A DNA stretch of 64,000 nt from RBG-13-51-18 sp050014095 (GTDB taxonomy: Bacteria; Chloroflexota; Dehalococcoidia; Dehalococcoidales; RBG-16-60-22): contig JBEKDZ010000006.1 of assembly GCA_050014095.1 (NCBI GenBank), positions 76,111-140,110 on the forward strand, read 5' to 3'. Under the pieces are notes generated by a model that worked only from the letters and a program-made list of their open reading frames with translations, made no database searches and was not told where the DNA came from. This document shows, piece by piece, positions 24,465 through 33,360 of this stretch; within the stretch, counting starts at the first letter, position 1; every line of letters starts with the position of its first letter. The translations under genes were made by a program, and so were the position numbers.

Positions 24465-27314
24465 GTGTATCGCATAGAGGTCTCGGTCAAAGAAGGTTTC
24501 GCCGACCCGCGTTCCGAAGGACTGCAAAAGGATATCCTCGACCTCGGCATCAAGTCCGTTAATCGCGTAAGAGTTAGCAGCATTTATCTGCTCGAAGGTA
24601 AACTCGACGATAATGAGCTTCTAGCCATCTGCCGGGAGCTGCTCGCCGACCCAATTGTAGAGGAGTATACCACCCAGGAAAGCCCCGCCCCGCCCGGCGC
24701 CCGTCTGGTGGAGGTTGCTTACAATCCCGGGGTTATGGACCCGGTGGAAGACAGCGTAAAAAAAGGCATCCGAGACCTCGGCATAACCACCATCAGCGCC
24801 GTCAGGACAGCCAAAAAATACCTGCTCTGGGGCGATGTTTCCGACGATACCCTAAAGTCCATCTGCGATAAACTGCTGGTCAACAGCATCGTCCAGCATA
24901 TCGTCGCCCATAAAGAAGCGGTGGCACTACCCTCCGCCACCTATAAATTCAAGCTGGAAAAGATTGATATCGCCGCCATGGACGATACAGCTCTGATGGA
25001 ATTGAGTAAAGGCAGGTTCTGGCTGAACATCCAGGAGATGCGAATTATCCAGGACTATTTTAAAAAGTTGGGCCGCCAGCCTACCGATGTCGAGCTTGAA
25101 ACGCTGGCGCAAACGTGGTCGGAGCACTGCATCCACAAGACCTTTAAAGCCAAAATCACCCTCGGTAAAAAGACTATCGATAATTTAATGAAAAGCACCG
25201 TGATGAAGGTAACCCGGGAGCTGAATAAACCGTGGTGCCTTTCTGTTTTTAAAGATAACGCCGGCGTTATCGACTTTGATGGACGGTATGCCGTCTGTTT
25301 TAAAGTGGAGACGCATAACCACCCCTCGGCAGTGGAACCTTACGGCGGGGCGGCGACGGGCATCGGCGGGGTTATCCGCGACCCGCTGGGCACGGGACTG
25401 GGCGCTAAACCGATTCTTAACACCGATGTTTTCTGTTTCGGTCCGCCGGACTATCCCTACGACAGACTGCCTAAAGGCGTGCTCCACCCGCGGCGCATTT
25501 TCAAGGGCGTGAGGGCGGGTGTGGCCGACTACGGCAACCGTATGGGTATCCCCACCTCCAATGGCTCGATATTCTTCGACGAGCGTTACGTAGGGAACCC
25601 ACTGGTCTACTGCGGCACCGTGGGAATAATGCCGAAAGACAAAAGCCAGAAGGGACTGCAAAAACCCGGCGACCTCGTGGTGGTGGCGGGGGGCAAGACG
25701 GGACGCGACGGCATCCATGGTGTTACCTTTGCCTCCGGCGAGCTCGATAAAGAGTCGGAAACGTTATCCCAAAGCTCGGTGCAAATAGGCAATCCGATTG
25801 TGGAAAAGAAAGCGCTGGACGCTATTTTACAGGCGCGCGAGTTGGGGCTGTACAGACGCATTACCGATTGCGGGGGAGGTGGTCTGTCCTCGGCGGTGGG
25901 CGAAATGGCGGAAGAAACCGGCGTACACGTCAATTTAGAAAAAGTGCCGCTGAAATACTCCGGCCTCTCTTATACCGAAATATGGGTATCCGAATCGCAG
26001 GAGCGTATGCTGCTGGCCGTGCCGCCGGATAAAGTCGAACGGCTGATGGCAATCTTTAAAAAAGAGGACGTGGAAGCCAGCATCATCGGCGAGTTCACCG
26101 CTAATCGCCGACTCCAGCTTTATTATGACGGCAACCTGGTGTGCGACCTGGATATGGAGTTCCTGCACAACGGCTTGCCCCAGCTTGAGCGTGATGCTTT
26201 ATGGCAACCACCCCTTAACCCTGAACCAAATTTCACCCAGCCCCCTGACCTCACGGAAGAGCTGAAAAAGATACTAGGCTCATGGAACGTTTGCAGCAAG
26301 GAATGGGTCATCCGCCAGTACGACCATGAGGTGCAAGGTACCAGTGTGCTCAAGCCGCTGGTGGGCGCCGCTAACGACGGCCCCGGCGATGCCGCTGTCA
26401 TCCGGCCGCTAGCAGATTCTAAAAAAGGGATTATTATCTCTAATGGCATCAATCCCAAGTACGGTGATATCGATACCTACTGGATGGCGGCTTCCGCCAT
26501 TGATGAAGCGTTAAGGCAGATTATCGCGGTAGGCGGCAATCTGGACGAGGTGGCTTTACTGGATAACTCATGCTGGGGCAACCCGGAAAAACCCGACCGG
26601 CTGGGGACTTTAGTAAGAGCCATGCAGGCCTGCTATGACATCGCCAGCGTTTACGGCACGCCGTTCATCTCCGGCAAGGACAGCCTCTATAACGAGTACG
26701 AAACCGGCCAGGAAAGTATCTGTATACCGCCCACTTTGCTTATCTCCGCCATGGGCGTGATGGATGATATTGATAAAGCCGTCTCCATGGACTGTAAGGA
26801 GGCAGGCAACCTGATTTACATTATCGGCGCAACTTATAGGGAACTAGGCGGCTCGCATTATTACGCAACGCACGGCTATATCGGCAACAGCGTCCCTAAA
26901 GTCCACCCGGAGAAAGGCAAAAAGTTAATGAATGCTCTCGCGACAACTATAAAAAAGGGACTGGTTAAAGCCTGCCACGACCTTAGCGAGGGGGGAATCG
27001 GGGTAGCGGCGGCAGAGATGGCTTTTGCCGGCGGACTCGGCATGAAAATGGAATTAAAGAATGTACCTTTAGCCGAACCCATCGAGCGCGATGACTTTAT
27101 TTTATTCTCGGAGTCCAATACCCGCTTCCTGGTAGAGGTAGTGCCCAAAGACAAGCAATTGTTTGAAAAAGTTTTATCCGGCCTGGACTTTGCGGAAATA
27201 GGGCGGGTAACCAAGGATAAAAAGCTGGAAGTAATCGGGCGCAACGGTAGGGCTATCCTGACGGCCTCTATTGGTGAACTGAAAGAAGCGTGGCAGAAAC
27301 CCTTAAGATGGTAG
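24465..27314 (+). CDS. purL: Phosphoribosylformylglycinamidine synthase, tandem PurS-PurS-PurL fusion
   Basis: A 949-residue enzyme of purine synthesis. With glutaminase PurQ it converts FGAR to FGAM. Residues 1-70 and 80-152 are two PurS-like modules (YRIEVSVKEGFADPRSEGL and VEVAYNPGVMDPVEDSVKKGI). From about 160 the small-type PurL begins, with TWSEHCIHKTFKA, the ATP-binding VETHNHPSAVEPYGGAATGIGGV, and the second half with SGKDSLYNE. The start is GTG with AAGG 8 nt upstream. purQ follows after the inserted NYN gene. Fused double PurS is the unusual feature. Confidence 0.93.
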   Translation: MYRIEVSVKEGFADPRSEGLQKDILDLGIKSVNRVRVSSIYLLEGKLDDNELLAICRELLADPIVEEYTTQESPAPPGARLVEVAYNPGVMDPVEDSVKKGIRDLGITTISAVRTAKKYLLWGDVSDDTLKSICDKLLVNSIVQHIVAHKEAVALPSATYKFKLEKIDIAAMDDTALMELSKGRFWLNIQEMRIIQDYFKKLGRQPTDVELETLAQTWSEHCIHKTFKAKITLGKKTIDNLMKSTVMKVTRELNKPWCLSVFKDNAGVIDFDGRYAVCFKVETHNHPSAVEPYGGAATGIGGVIRDPLGTGLGAKPILNTDVFCFGPPDYPYDRLPKGVLHPRRIFKGVRAGVADYGNRMGIPTSNGSIFFDERYVGNPLVYCGTVGIMPKDKSQKGLQKPGDLVVVAGGKTGRDGIHGVTFASGELDKESETLSQSSVQIGNPIVEKKALDAILQARELGLYRRITDCGGGGLSSAVGEMAEETGVHVNLEKVPLKYSGLSYTEIWVSESQERMLLAVPPDKVERLMAIFKKEDVEASIIGEFTANRRLQLYYDGNLVCDLDMEFLHNGLPQLERDALWQPPLNPEPNFTQPPDLTEELKKILGSWNVCSKEWVIRQYDHEVQGTSVLKPLVGAANDGPGDAAVIRPLADSKKGIIISNGINPKYGDIDTYWMAASAIDEALRQIIAVGGNLDEVALLDNSCWGNPEKPDRLGTLVRAMQACYDIASVYGTPFISGKDSLYNEYETGQESICIPPTLLISAMGVMDDIDKAVSMDCKEAGNLIYIIGATYRELGGSHYYATHGYIGNSVPKVHPEKGKKLMNALATTIKKGLVKACHDLSEGGIGVAAAEMAFAGGLGMKMELKNVPLAEPIERDDFILFSESNTRFLVEVVPKDKQLFEKVLSGLDFAEIGRVTKDKKLEVIGRNGRAILTASIGELKEAWQKPLRW

Positions 27315-27320
27315 GAGAGT

Positions 27321-27812
27321 ATGAAAAATCCGCAAACAAGTTATGCTTTTATTGACGGTAATAATCTACATTTATCAGTAATAAACATAGGCTGGAAATT
27401 GGACTATAAGAAATTCCGGCAATATCTGCTAGATAAATATAATGTCTGCAAAGCATATTATTTTATCGGGCAAGTTCCTGGAATGGAACAACTATATTCA
27501 AACTTGCAAAGATACGGATTTACTTTGATATTCAAACCACCGATTATCGACAAGAATGGTGACTACAAGGGAAATGTCGATGCAGAGTTAGTTCTACAAG
27601 CTATGATAGATATTAATAAATACGATAGCGCTGTGATTGTAACGAGTGACGGTGATTTCAGTTGTTTGGTGAAATATTTAGATACTACCGGAAAGCTAAA
27701 ACGTTTACTGGCAGCTAGTCAAGGAGGGTGTTCAAAATATCTAAGAATGGCAGCAGGGATTAAGGTTGATTATATGGATAATTTGAAAAACAAACTTGAA
27801 TATATAAAATGA
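27321..27812 (+). CDS. NYN-domain (PIN-like) RNase-family protein
   Basis: A 163-residue NYN/LabA-type protein, probably a metal-dependent RNase or RNA-binding protein. Acidic residues expected in the active site appear as Asp12 in AFIDGNNLH, Asp92 in GNVDAELVLQ and the SDGDFS motif near 110. It lies 6 nt after purL but is AT-rich and followed by its own hairpin, so it looks inserted between purL and purQ. It could regulate the purine operon mRNA, or be unrelated cargo. Confidence 0.8.
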   Translation: MKNPQTSYAFIDGNNLHLSVINIGWKLDYKKFRQYLLDKYNVCKAYYFIGQVPGMEQLYSNLQRYGFTLIFKPPIIDKNGDYKGNVDAELVLQAMIDINKYDSAVIVTSDGDFSCLVKYLDTTGKLKRLLAASQGGCSKYLRMAAGIKVDYMDNLKNKLEYIK

Positions 27813-27850
27813 AAAGCACCCCATAAGGACTAACCCTTATAGCGTGCTTT
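27813..27850 (+). terminator. Two-part hairpin after the NYN gene
   Basis: Outer arms AAAGCAC (27813-27819) and GTGCTTT (27844-27850) enclose an inner stem ATAAGG (27823-27828) / CCTTAT (27835-27840). It starts directly after the NYN stop codon. No T-run follows on the plus strand, so it may be a partial terminator or an mRNA 3'-end protector before purQ. Confidence 0.45.
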
Positions 27851-27926
27851 CCGAAATGATTCTTATGTAATTATATAGTGTGAGAGAGAGTGTGTCAAGA
27901 GGAAAAGGAACTATTAAGGAAATATT

Positions 27927-28700
27927 ATGTCTAAAGTAAAAGTCCTAATGCTGCGGGCGCCTGGAACTAACCGCGATGTCGATACGCAAATCGCTTTCGA
28001 GCTGGCTGGTGCGCCGGTCGTCGATTCAACGCTGGTGAACGAACTGGTGCGAAAGGAAAAACGCCTTGCCGACTATCAAATCATGGTCATTCCCGGCGGC
28101 TTTACTTACGGCGATGATATCTCTGCCGGTAAAATTATGGCAAATGAAATAAGGCTGGGGCTGGGGGAGAATATCAAGAAATTCGTGGCTGACGGGCGAC
28201 TGGTACTGGGTATTTGTAACGGCTTCCAGGTACTGGTGAAAACAGGTATTTTACCGGGTATAGAACATCAGGGTGCCCAGCCGGTGACTTTAACCAATAA
28301 CGACTCCGGCAAGTTCGAGTGCCGCTGGGTCTACTTAAAGGTGAATAAGAAAAGTCCCTGCGTTTTTACCAAAGGGATTGACACCATCTACGTCCCCATC
28401 GCTCACGGTGAGGGCAAGCTGGTGGCGGAGCCAGGCATGCTGGAGAAACTGAATATCGTCGTGCAATACGTTGACGAAAAAGGGGAAACCGAGGCAGGTT
28501 ATCCCAATAATCCCAATGGCTCGGTAAAGGATATCGCCGGCATTTGTGATGCTACAGGCCGTATCTTCGGGCTGATGCCCCACCCCGAGGACTTTATCCG
28601 CTGGACGCAGCACCCCCGCTGGACGCGGGAAAAAGAACGCCAGGACCTTTACGGCTTACAGATATTTACCAATGCGGTGGCTTGGGCGAGGGGTATTTAA
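27927..28700 (+). CDS. purQ: Phosphoribosylformylglycinamidine synthase glutaminase subunit (PurQ)
   Basis: PurQ releases ammonia from glutamine for PurL. The 257-residue class I glutamine amidotransferase has the nucleophile motif LGICNGFQ with its catalytic Cys, an early VIPGGFTYGDDISAGK, and the His/Glu pair in LMPHPEDF near the C-terminus. AAGGAAA lies before the ATG. It is 114 nt from the end of the NYN gene and about 610 nt from the end of purL, unlike the usual adjacent arrangement. Confidence 0.94.
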   Translation: MSKVKVLMLRAPGTNRDVDTQIAFELAGAPVVDSTLVNELVRKEKRLADYQIMVIPGGFTYGDDISAGKIMANEIRLGLGENIKKFVADGRLVLGICNGFQVLVKTGILPGIEHQGAQPVTLTNNDSGKFECRWVYLKVNKKSPCVFTKGIDTIYVPIAHGEGKLVAEPGMLEKLNIVVQYVDEKGETEAGYPNNPNGSVKDIAGICDATGRIFGLMPHPEDFIRWTQHPRWTREKERQDLYGLQIFTNAVAWARGI

Positions 28701-28709
28701 AAGCCAGGT

Positions 28710-28967
28710 TTAGCCGTCAATCCCCTGCTCTTTCAAATAGTCGAGCGCATCCTGGATAGTGATGATTTTCTCGGCAGCTTCATCGGGTATCTCGATTTTA
28801 CGTTCCGAGGTGCTGAAGGCTTCTTCCAGCGACATAATCAGCTCGACCAGGTCCAGAGAATCGGCGCCTAAATCCTCAACAAAGCTGGCGGTGGGTACAA
28901 CATCCTTCTCGTCAACACCGAGCTGGTCCACAACCAGTTTCTTTATTTTTTCAAAAGCAGTTGCCAC
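28710..28967 (-). CDS. acpP: Acyl carrier protein
   Basis: An 85-residue acidic acyl carrier protein of fatty acid synthesis. Ser37 in LGADSLDLVELIMSLEE is the phosphopantetheine attachment site. N- and C-terminal helices are normal. It follows nusB on the minus strand with a 24-nt gap, so the two share a promoter, and converges on purQ with only 9 nt between stop codons. No other fatty acid synthesis genes are nearby. Confidence 0.93.
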   Translation of the reverse strand: MATAFEKIKKLVVDQLGVDEKDVVPTASFVEDLGADSLDLVELIMSLEEAFSTSERKIEIPDEAAEKIITIQDALDYLKEQGIDG

Positions 28968-28991
28968 GTTTTCCCCCTTTTTACGAGCCGT

Positions 28992-29402
28992 CTAGCGGTT
29001 TGCCTGGGCGCTTATGGAACCGAGTACCCCATTGACGAACTTGCCGGAGCTTTCACTCCCGAAAGCCTTAGCCAGTTCAACCGCTTCGTTAACAGCCACT
29101 TTGACTGGTACTTTATTATCAAATAAAATTTCGAAGATTGCAAGTCTAAGTATATTACGGTCGATTAACGCTAGCTGGTTTACCGGCCAGGCCGGCGCTG
29201 ACTTTTGAATATATCGGTCTATCTCATCCCTATTTTTTACAGCGCCGTTGACCAGCTCCCGTACAAAATCGCTGTTCTCTATAGACAGGTTGGCTTCCGA
29301 TAGCAGCCGTTCTACCACATCTTGGGGACGGCGCGCTACGGAATCGACCTCATATAAAGCCTGCAGGGCTAGAGTCCTGGCTTTGTGTCTGGTGCCTGCC
29401 AT
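28992..29402 (-). CDS. nusB: Transcription antitermination protein NusB
   Basis: A 136-residue NusB, which with NusE (S10) binds boxA of rRNA leader transcripts. The all-helical fold shows RTLALQALYEVD near residue 8 and the conserved C-terminal NEAVELAKAFGSESSGKFVNGVLG. It heads a nusB-acpP unit and lies divergent to the CDF exporter. The promoter is about 20 nt before the ATG. Confidence 0.93.
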   Translation of the reverse strand: MAGTRHKARTLALQALYEVDSVARRPQDVVERLLSEANLSIENSDFVRELVNGAVKNRDEIDRYIQKSAPAWPVNQLALIDRNILRLAIFEILFDNKVPVKVAVNEAVELAKAFGSESSGKFVNGVLGSISAQANR

Positions 29403-29422
29403 ATTTTAACGTCCTAAAAGCC

Positions 29423-29431
29423 ATTATAGCA
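29423..29431 (-). promoter_or_regulatory. Extended -10 promoter of nusB-acpP
   Basis: The minus strand reads TGC-TATAAT with a perfect -10 hexamer at 29423-29428. No matching -35 is seen. The leader to the nusB ATG (29402) is only about 14 nt. Confidence 0.5.
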
Positions 29432-29459
29432 TAACGCAAAAGAGACGAGAAAGAGCAGT

Positions 29460-29504
29460 ATTCAAGGTATCAACCTTGAATCTATTAGTCCAACGCGTTA
29501 AAGT
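29460..29504 (+). promoter_or_regulatory. Promoter with overlapping dyad operator before the CDF exporter
   Basis: TTGAAT (29476-29481) and TAAAGT (29499-29504) are spaced by 17 bp. A perfect 9-bp dyad ATTCAAGGT / ACCTTGAAT with a 4-nt centre (29460-29481) covers the -35 box. The ATG at 29511 is 7 nt from the -10, so the mRNA may be leaderless. The dyad may bind a metal-sensing repressor; no regulator gene is adjacent. Confidence 0.5.
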
Positions 29505-29510
29505 AAAGAT

Positions 29511-30425
29511 ATGCATCGCGAAGAAGAGCACCGGGATATCTCTGCCAGCCAGCCCCTGAAAATAACGTTGGGGCTGGTGCTGATTATCATGGTAGCCGAG
29601 ATACTCGGCGGCTTATTCAGCAACAGTCTCGCCCTGTTGAGCGATGCCGGCCATATGTTCACCGATGCGCTGGCGCTGGGATTAAGTCTATTTGCCATGC
29701 ACCTGGCGAGGCGGCCAGCCACCGCTACTAAAACCTTCGGCTACCACCGCGCGGAAATCATGGCGGCTCTGGCTAACGGCAGCGTCCTGATACTGGTTTC
29801 CGCGATTATCTTTTATGAGGCTTACCAGAGATTCCAACAAGAGCCGGCGATTAAAGGTCCGCTTATGCTTATCGTAGCGGGGATAGGCTTAGCAGCCAAT
29901 ATCATCGGTTTATTGCTGCTGCGGCAGGATAGCCGTAAAAGCATCAATATAAAAGCCGCTTTCTGGCACATCATCGGCGATACCATGTCCTCGGTAGGGG
30001 TCATTATTGCCGGCGTTATCATTCAAATAACCGGCTGGACTATCGCCGACCCGATACTCGCCGTGGTTATCGGTATCGTCATACTTTGGGGGGCGGTGCG
30101 TATCGTAAAAGAGTCGGTGGATATCCTGCTGGAGTCCGTGCCGCCGCATGTCGAAATGGAAAAGGTGGCGGAGGCGGTTAAAAAGGTATCTGGTGTGGAA
30201 GACCTGCACGAGGTGCATATCTGGACGATTACCTCCGGTATATATGCTTTAAGCGCCCATTTAAGAATTACCGACCGGAGAGTGAGTCAGTGTGATGAAA
30301 TCCTGACGAAAGTAAACGAGGTGCTGGCGCACGATTTCAACATCACGCACGCGACGTTACAGATGGAATGCGAATCTTGCCCGACAGGGGTTGACTGCAA
30401 CCTGCTGAAGAATAACAAAAAATGA
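29511..30425 (+). CDS. Cation diffusion facilitator (CDF) metal exporter
   Basis: A 304-residue zinc/cobalt/cadmium-type efflux protein that exchanges metal for protons. Six hydrophobic spans occupy about residues 18-205. The intramembrane metal site is seen as LLSDAGHMFTDA in span 2 and HIIGDTMSSVG in span 5. A soluble C-terminal domain (about 210-304) carries HEVHIWTITSG and ends in a Cys-containing tail, ECESCPTGVDC-like, that could bind metal. Which metal is exported is not determinable. It probably starts without a leader and is under the dyad described above. Confidence 0.9.
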   Translation: MHREEEHRDISASQPLKITLGLVLIIMVAEILGGLFSNSLALLSDAGHMFTDALALGLSLFAMHLARRPATATKTFGYHRAEIMAALANGSVLILVSAIIFYEAYQRFQQEPAIKGPLMLIVAGIGLAANIIGLLLLRQDSRKSINIKAAFWHIIGDTMSSVGVIIAGVIIQITGWTIADPILAVVIGIVILWGAVRIVKESVDILLESVPPHVEMEKVAEAVKKVSGVEDLHEVHIWTITSGIYALSAHLRITDRRVSQCDEILTKVNEVLAHDFNITHATLQMECESCPTGVDCNLLKNNKK

Positions 30426-30465
30426 TGGTGTTGCCGCTTGAAGAATAATAGCAGGATGATTCACT

Positions 30466-31848
30466 ATGATTAACCCCAAGCATATCGACCGCCTGCGCCG
30501 GATTGTCGGTAAGGGAAACGTGCTGACCGCAAAAGAAGATATGGTAGCCTATTCCTACGACGGCACCCAGGCATGGTCGCACCAGCCGGACGTCGTGGTC
30601 TTTCCCGCCAGTGCGATAGAGATATCAGAAATTCTAAAATTCGCTAACGAAAACGATATTCCGGTGACGCCGCGGGGTGGGGGCACTAATGTGAGTGGAG
30701 GCTCGATACCGATTAAGGGCGGCATCGTCCTCTGCACCACCAAGATGAACCGGATTATCGAGATAAACAAGACCAACCTGAACGCCACCGTCGAGCCGGG
30801 TGTTATACTCCAGGACTTCCAGGATGCTCTGGCTAAAGAGGGCTTATTTTTCCCGCCCGACCCCCAAAGCTTCTCCGGCTGTACGATGGGCGGTGTCATT
30901 GCCGAGAACTCCGGCGGGCCATCATGCCTGAAATACGGCGTCGCCAAGCAGTACGTTTTAGGTCTTGAGGTGGCACTGGCGGATGGTAAAATCGTTAAGC
31001 TGGGCGGGCTGACGCCGAAAAACCGCACCGGCTACGAGCTGATGATGCTCTTTACCGGCTCGGAAGGGACGCTGGGCGTCATTACTAAAATCTCGCTCCG
31101 TCTCTTGCCGGTGCCCAAAGCCAATCAGACCATCCTGGCAGTCTTCCGCGACGTGGCGGTGGCAGGGGAAACGGTAACCGCCATCATCGCCAGCAGCGTG
31201 TTGCCCTCCAAGGTAGAGTTCATGGATAACTGGACTTTTGAAAAGTTCCGGGGCATTCTGCCCGATGAAATCCTCAATACTTCACAGGTAATTTTGCTAA
31301 TACAGGTGGATGGTCTGGAGCAAACGGTGGCGGCGGAAACACAGCAGGTGGTGGACATCTGTAAAAAGACGGCGCGCGAGGTAAGAGTTGCGGCTAACGC
31401 TGCCGAGGCAGAAAAATACTGGGAGGCTAGACGGGCTCACTTTTCCGATATCCATAGCCAAGCCCACGACATCATAAACGAGGATGTATCCGTACCGCGC
31501 GACAAGATAACCGAGTTTATCCGGCTTAGCCAGGAAAGCGCCAAGCGTTTCGACGTGCCTATCAGCTTCGCCGGGCACGTAGGGGACGGTAATTTCCATC
31601 CGGCGGTGCTCACGGATAACCGAGATAAAGAGCATTACCAGCGCGCCCTGAAATGCGTCGACGAGGTGATTGAAATAGCCTTGAAACTGGGGGGCGTAAT
31701 CTCCGGAGAGCACGGCATCGGACTGGAAAAACAGCGTTTCCTCAAGAAGGCAATGGACCCGCTGGCGATAGAGATGATGCGGGGGATAAAAGACCTGCTC
31801 GACCCCAAACATACTTTAAATCCGGGGAAGATATGGGAGGAGGGGTAG
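30466..31848 (+). CDS. FAD-linked oxidase, GlcD/D-lactate dehydrogenase type
   Basis: A 460-residue flavoprotein of the GlcD family, which oxidises a 2-hydroxyacid such as glycolate or D-lactate. The PCMH FAD domain shows VTPRGGGTNVSGGSIP near residue 67 and GCTMGGVIAENSGGPSCLKYG near 140. The C-terminal oxidase domain has HVGDGNFHP and SGEHGIGLEKQ. The iron-sulfur partner follows 219 nt downstream on the same strand, across an intergenic palindrome. Exact substrate unproven. Confidence 0.88.
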   Translation: MINPKHIDRLRRIVGKGNVLTAKEDMVAYSYDGTQAWSHQPDVVVFPASAIEISEILKFANENDIPVTPRGGGTNVSGGSIPIKGGIVLCTTKMNRIIEINKTNLNATVEPGVILQDFQDALAKEGLFFPPDPQSFSGCTMGGVIAENSGGPSCLKYGVAKQYVLGLEVALADGKIVKLGGLTPKNRTGYELMMLFTGSEGTLGVITKISLRLLPVPKANQTILAVFRDVAVAGETVTAIIASSVLPSKVEFMDNWTFEKFRGILPDEILNTSQVILLIQVDGLEQTVAAETQQVVDICKKTAREVRVAANAAEAEKYWEARRAHFSDIHSQAHDIINEDVSVPRDKITEFIRLSQESAKRFDVPISFAGHVGDGNFHPAVLTDNRDKEHYQRALKCVDEVIEIALKLGGVISGEHGIGLEKQRFLKKAMDPLAIEMMRGIKDLLDPKHTLNPGKIWEEG

Positions 31849-31958
31849 AGGAAAAGACTCCCTTAATCCCTTCAGGGAGAACCTTCAGGCCGAGCCTTCT
31901 GTTCGAGACCTTCAGGGTGAACCCTATTTATAAAAGAGGGAAACAAGAAAGGGGAAAC

Positions 31959-32035
31959 TGGATTCCCAATCGAGTTGGGAATGACGTGGTCTCGTTGGTC
32001 TTTTATCCGTCATTCCCGTGTAAACGGGAATCCAG
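31959..32035. repeat. Palindromic repeat of two inverted hairpins (MITE-like)
   Basis: ATTCCCAA / TTGGGAAT (31962-31982) and ATTCCCGT / ACGGGAAT (32012-32031) are two hairpins. Their flanks, CTGG on the left and CCAG on the right, and GACG / CGTC inside, make the whole an inverted repeat of about 77 bp. The region before it (31850-31925) repeats the TTCAGG motif of the 6.0-kb element. It separates the glcD-like and glcF-like genes. Confidence 0.6.
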
Positions 32036-32067
32036 AGGGGCAAAGGGGTGGGACTAACTAATAAAGC

Positions 32068-33351
32068 ATGAAAACCGACGTAAAGTACGACGAAATAGAA
32101 AAGTTCATAGACGACCTCGATAAATGCACCAAGTGCGGCTTTTGCATGTCCGATTGCCCTGTCTACCGTGAAGAAAAGGTAGAAAGTGGGGTGGCGCGGG
32201 GCAAAATCATGCTTATCCGTTCGCTACTTTCCGGTGAGCTTGATATCACCGACGAGATGGCAGAGCAGCTCAACCGCTGCACTTTATGCATGACCTGCGC
32301 CCAGAACTGCCCGGCCGGCACGCACGTTCCCACCGTGATTACCGCGGCACGGGCGGATAAGGTTAAACAGAAGGGCGTGCCCTTTCCCTATAACATCGTC
32401 TTCCGTTGGCTTTTACCAAGACGTCGCCTTTTCGGCTACGCGGTAAGATTTGCCTCCTGGTTCCAGGGTATTTTCCTACCCAAGACTGATGGGACTATCC
32501 GGCACCTCTCGTTTTTCCTGGCGGCTCTGGGCAAAGGACGACATATACCGCAAATAGCCCCCAAGTTCCTGCGCCAGTCTGTGCCGGAGGTCAACAAGCC
32601 CCCGGCAGGCATTAAGGTAAAGTATACCGTCGGCTATTTCACCGGCTGCATGACGGACTTCGTTTTCCCCGAGCTGGGTAAAAAGATAATCAATTTTTTG
32701 ACAAAAAACGGCGTGGAAGTCATCGTGCCGCGGGGGCAGGGGTGCTGCGGGGCGCCGGTTTTTTTAGGCATGGGCGACTTCGTTACTGGACGCAAGATGG
32801 CTGATGCTAACGTTAAAGCTTTTAAAGATTTGGATTATATTATTACCGATTGCGCTACCTGCGCCTCGGCGATGAAAGACTACGCTAAATTCCTGGCGGA
32901 TACCGACGCCAGAAAACAGGCTTATACGGAGTTTGCCGGTAAGATTAAAGATATCACCGAGTTCCTGGTGGACGTACTAAAGCTGCCATCCTCCGCTTAT
33001 CATGTTGCCCCGGAGTTCAAAGGCAAGACCGTTACCTGGCACGAGCCCTGCCACCTCGGGCGCTACCTGGGCGTTAAGGAGCAGCCTCACAAAATATTGA
33101 GGTCGCTAAAGGACATTAAATACGTAGAAATGCCGGAAGCCGACCGCTGCTGCGGCATGGCGGGGACTTTCAGTATCTATTTCTATGAGCTATCCCAAAA
33201 AATCGCCGCTAAGAAAGCCGCCGCGATACAATCTACCGGGGCGGACATTGTCGTCACCGATTGTCCCGGCTGCCAGATACAGCTCATCGATACCCTAAAG
33301 CGTCATAAAATGCCCCAACAGGTACGGCACATTATGGAGCTGTTGGAATAA
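32068..33351 (+). CDS. Iron-sulfur oxidoreductase subunit, GlcF type
   Basis: A 427-residue electron-transfer partner of the upstream FAD oxidase. Two [4Fe-4S] motifs are complete: Cys20, 23, 26, 30 (CTKCGFCMSDCP) and Cys71, 74, 77, 81 (CTLCMTCAQNCP). Two CCG domains follow, seen as GQGCCGAPVF, TWHEPCHLGRYLG, ADRCCGMAGTF and TDCPGCQIQL. Such subunits pass electrons from the flavoprotein to quinone or heterodisulfide-like acceptors. It ends 9 nt from the convergent fumarase gene. Confidence 0.88.
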   Translation: MKTDVKYDEIEKFIDDLDKCTKCGFCMSDCPVYREEKVESGVARGKIMLIRSLLSGELDITDEMAEQLNRCTLCMTCAQNCPAGTHVPTVITAARADKVKQKGVPFPYNIVFRWLLPRRRLFGYAVRFASWFQGIFLPKTDGTIRHLSFFLAALGKGRHIPQIAPKFLRQSVPEVNKPPAGIKVKYTVGYFTGCMTDFVFPELGKKIINFLTKNGVEVIVPRGQGCCGAPVFLGMGDFVTGRKMADANVKAFKDLDYIITDCATCASAMKDYAKFLADTDARKQAYTEFAGKIKDITEFLVDVLKLPSSAYHVAPEFKGKTVTWHEPCHLGRYLGVKEQPHKILRSLKDIKYVEMPEADRCCGMAGTFSIYFYELSQKIAAKKAAAIQSTGADIVVTDCPGCQIQLIDTLKRHKMPQQVRHIMELLE

Positions 33352-33360
33352 AGCTTATTA

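Noticed and set aside
27813..27850. Full terminator separating purQ from purL
   Set aside because: The hairpin has no T-run on the plus strand, so complete termination is doubtful. It is reported as a partial terminator only.
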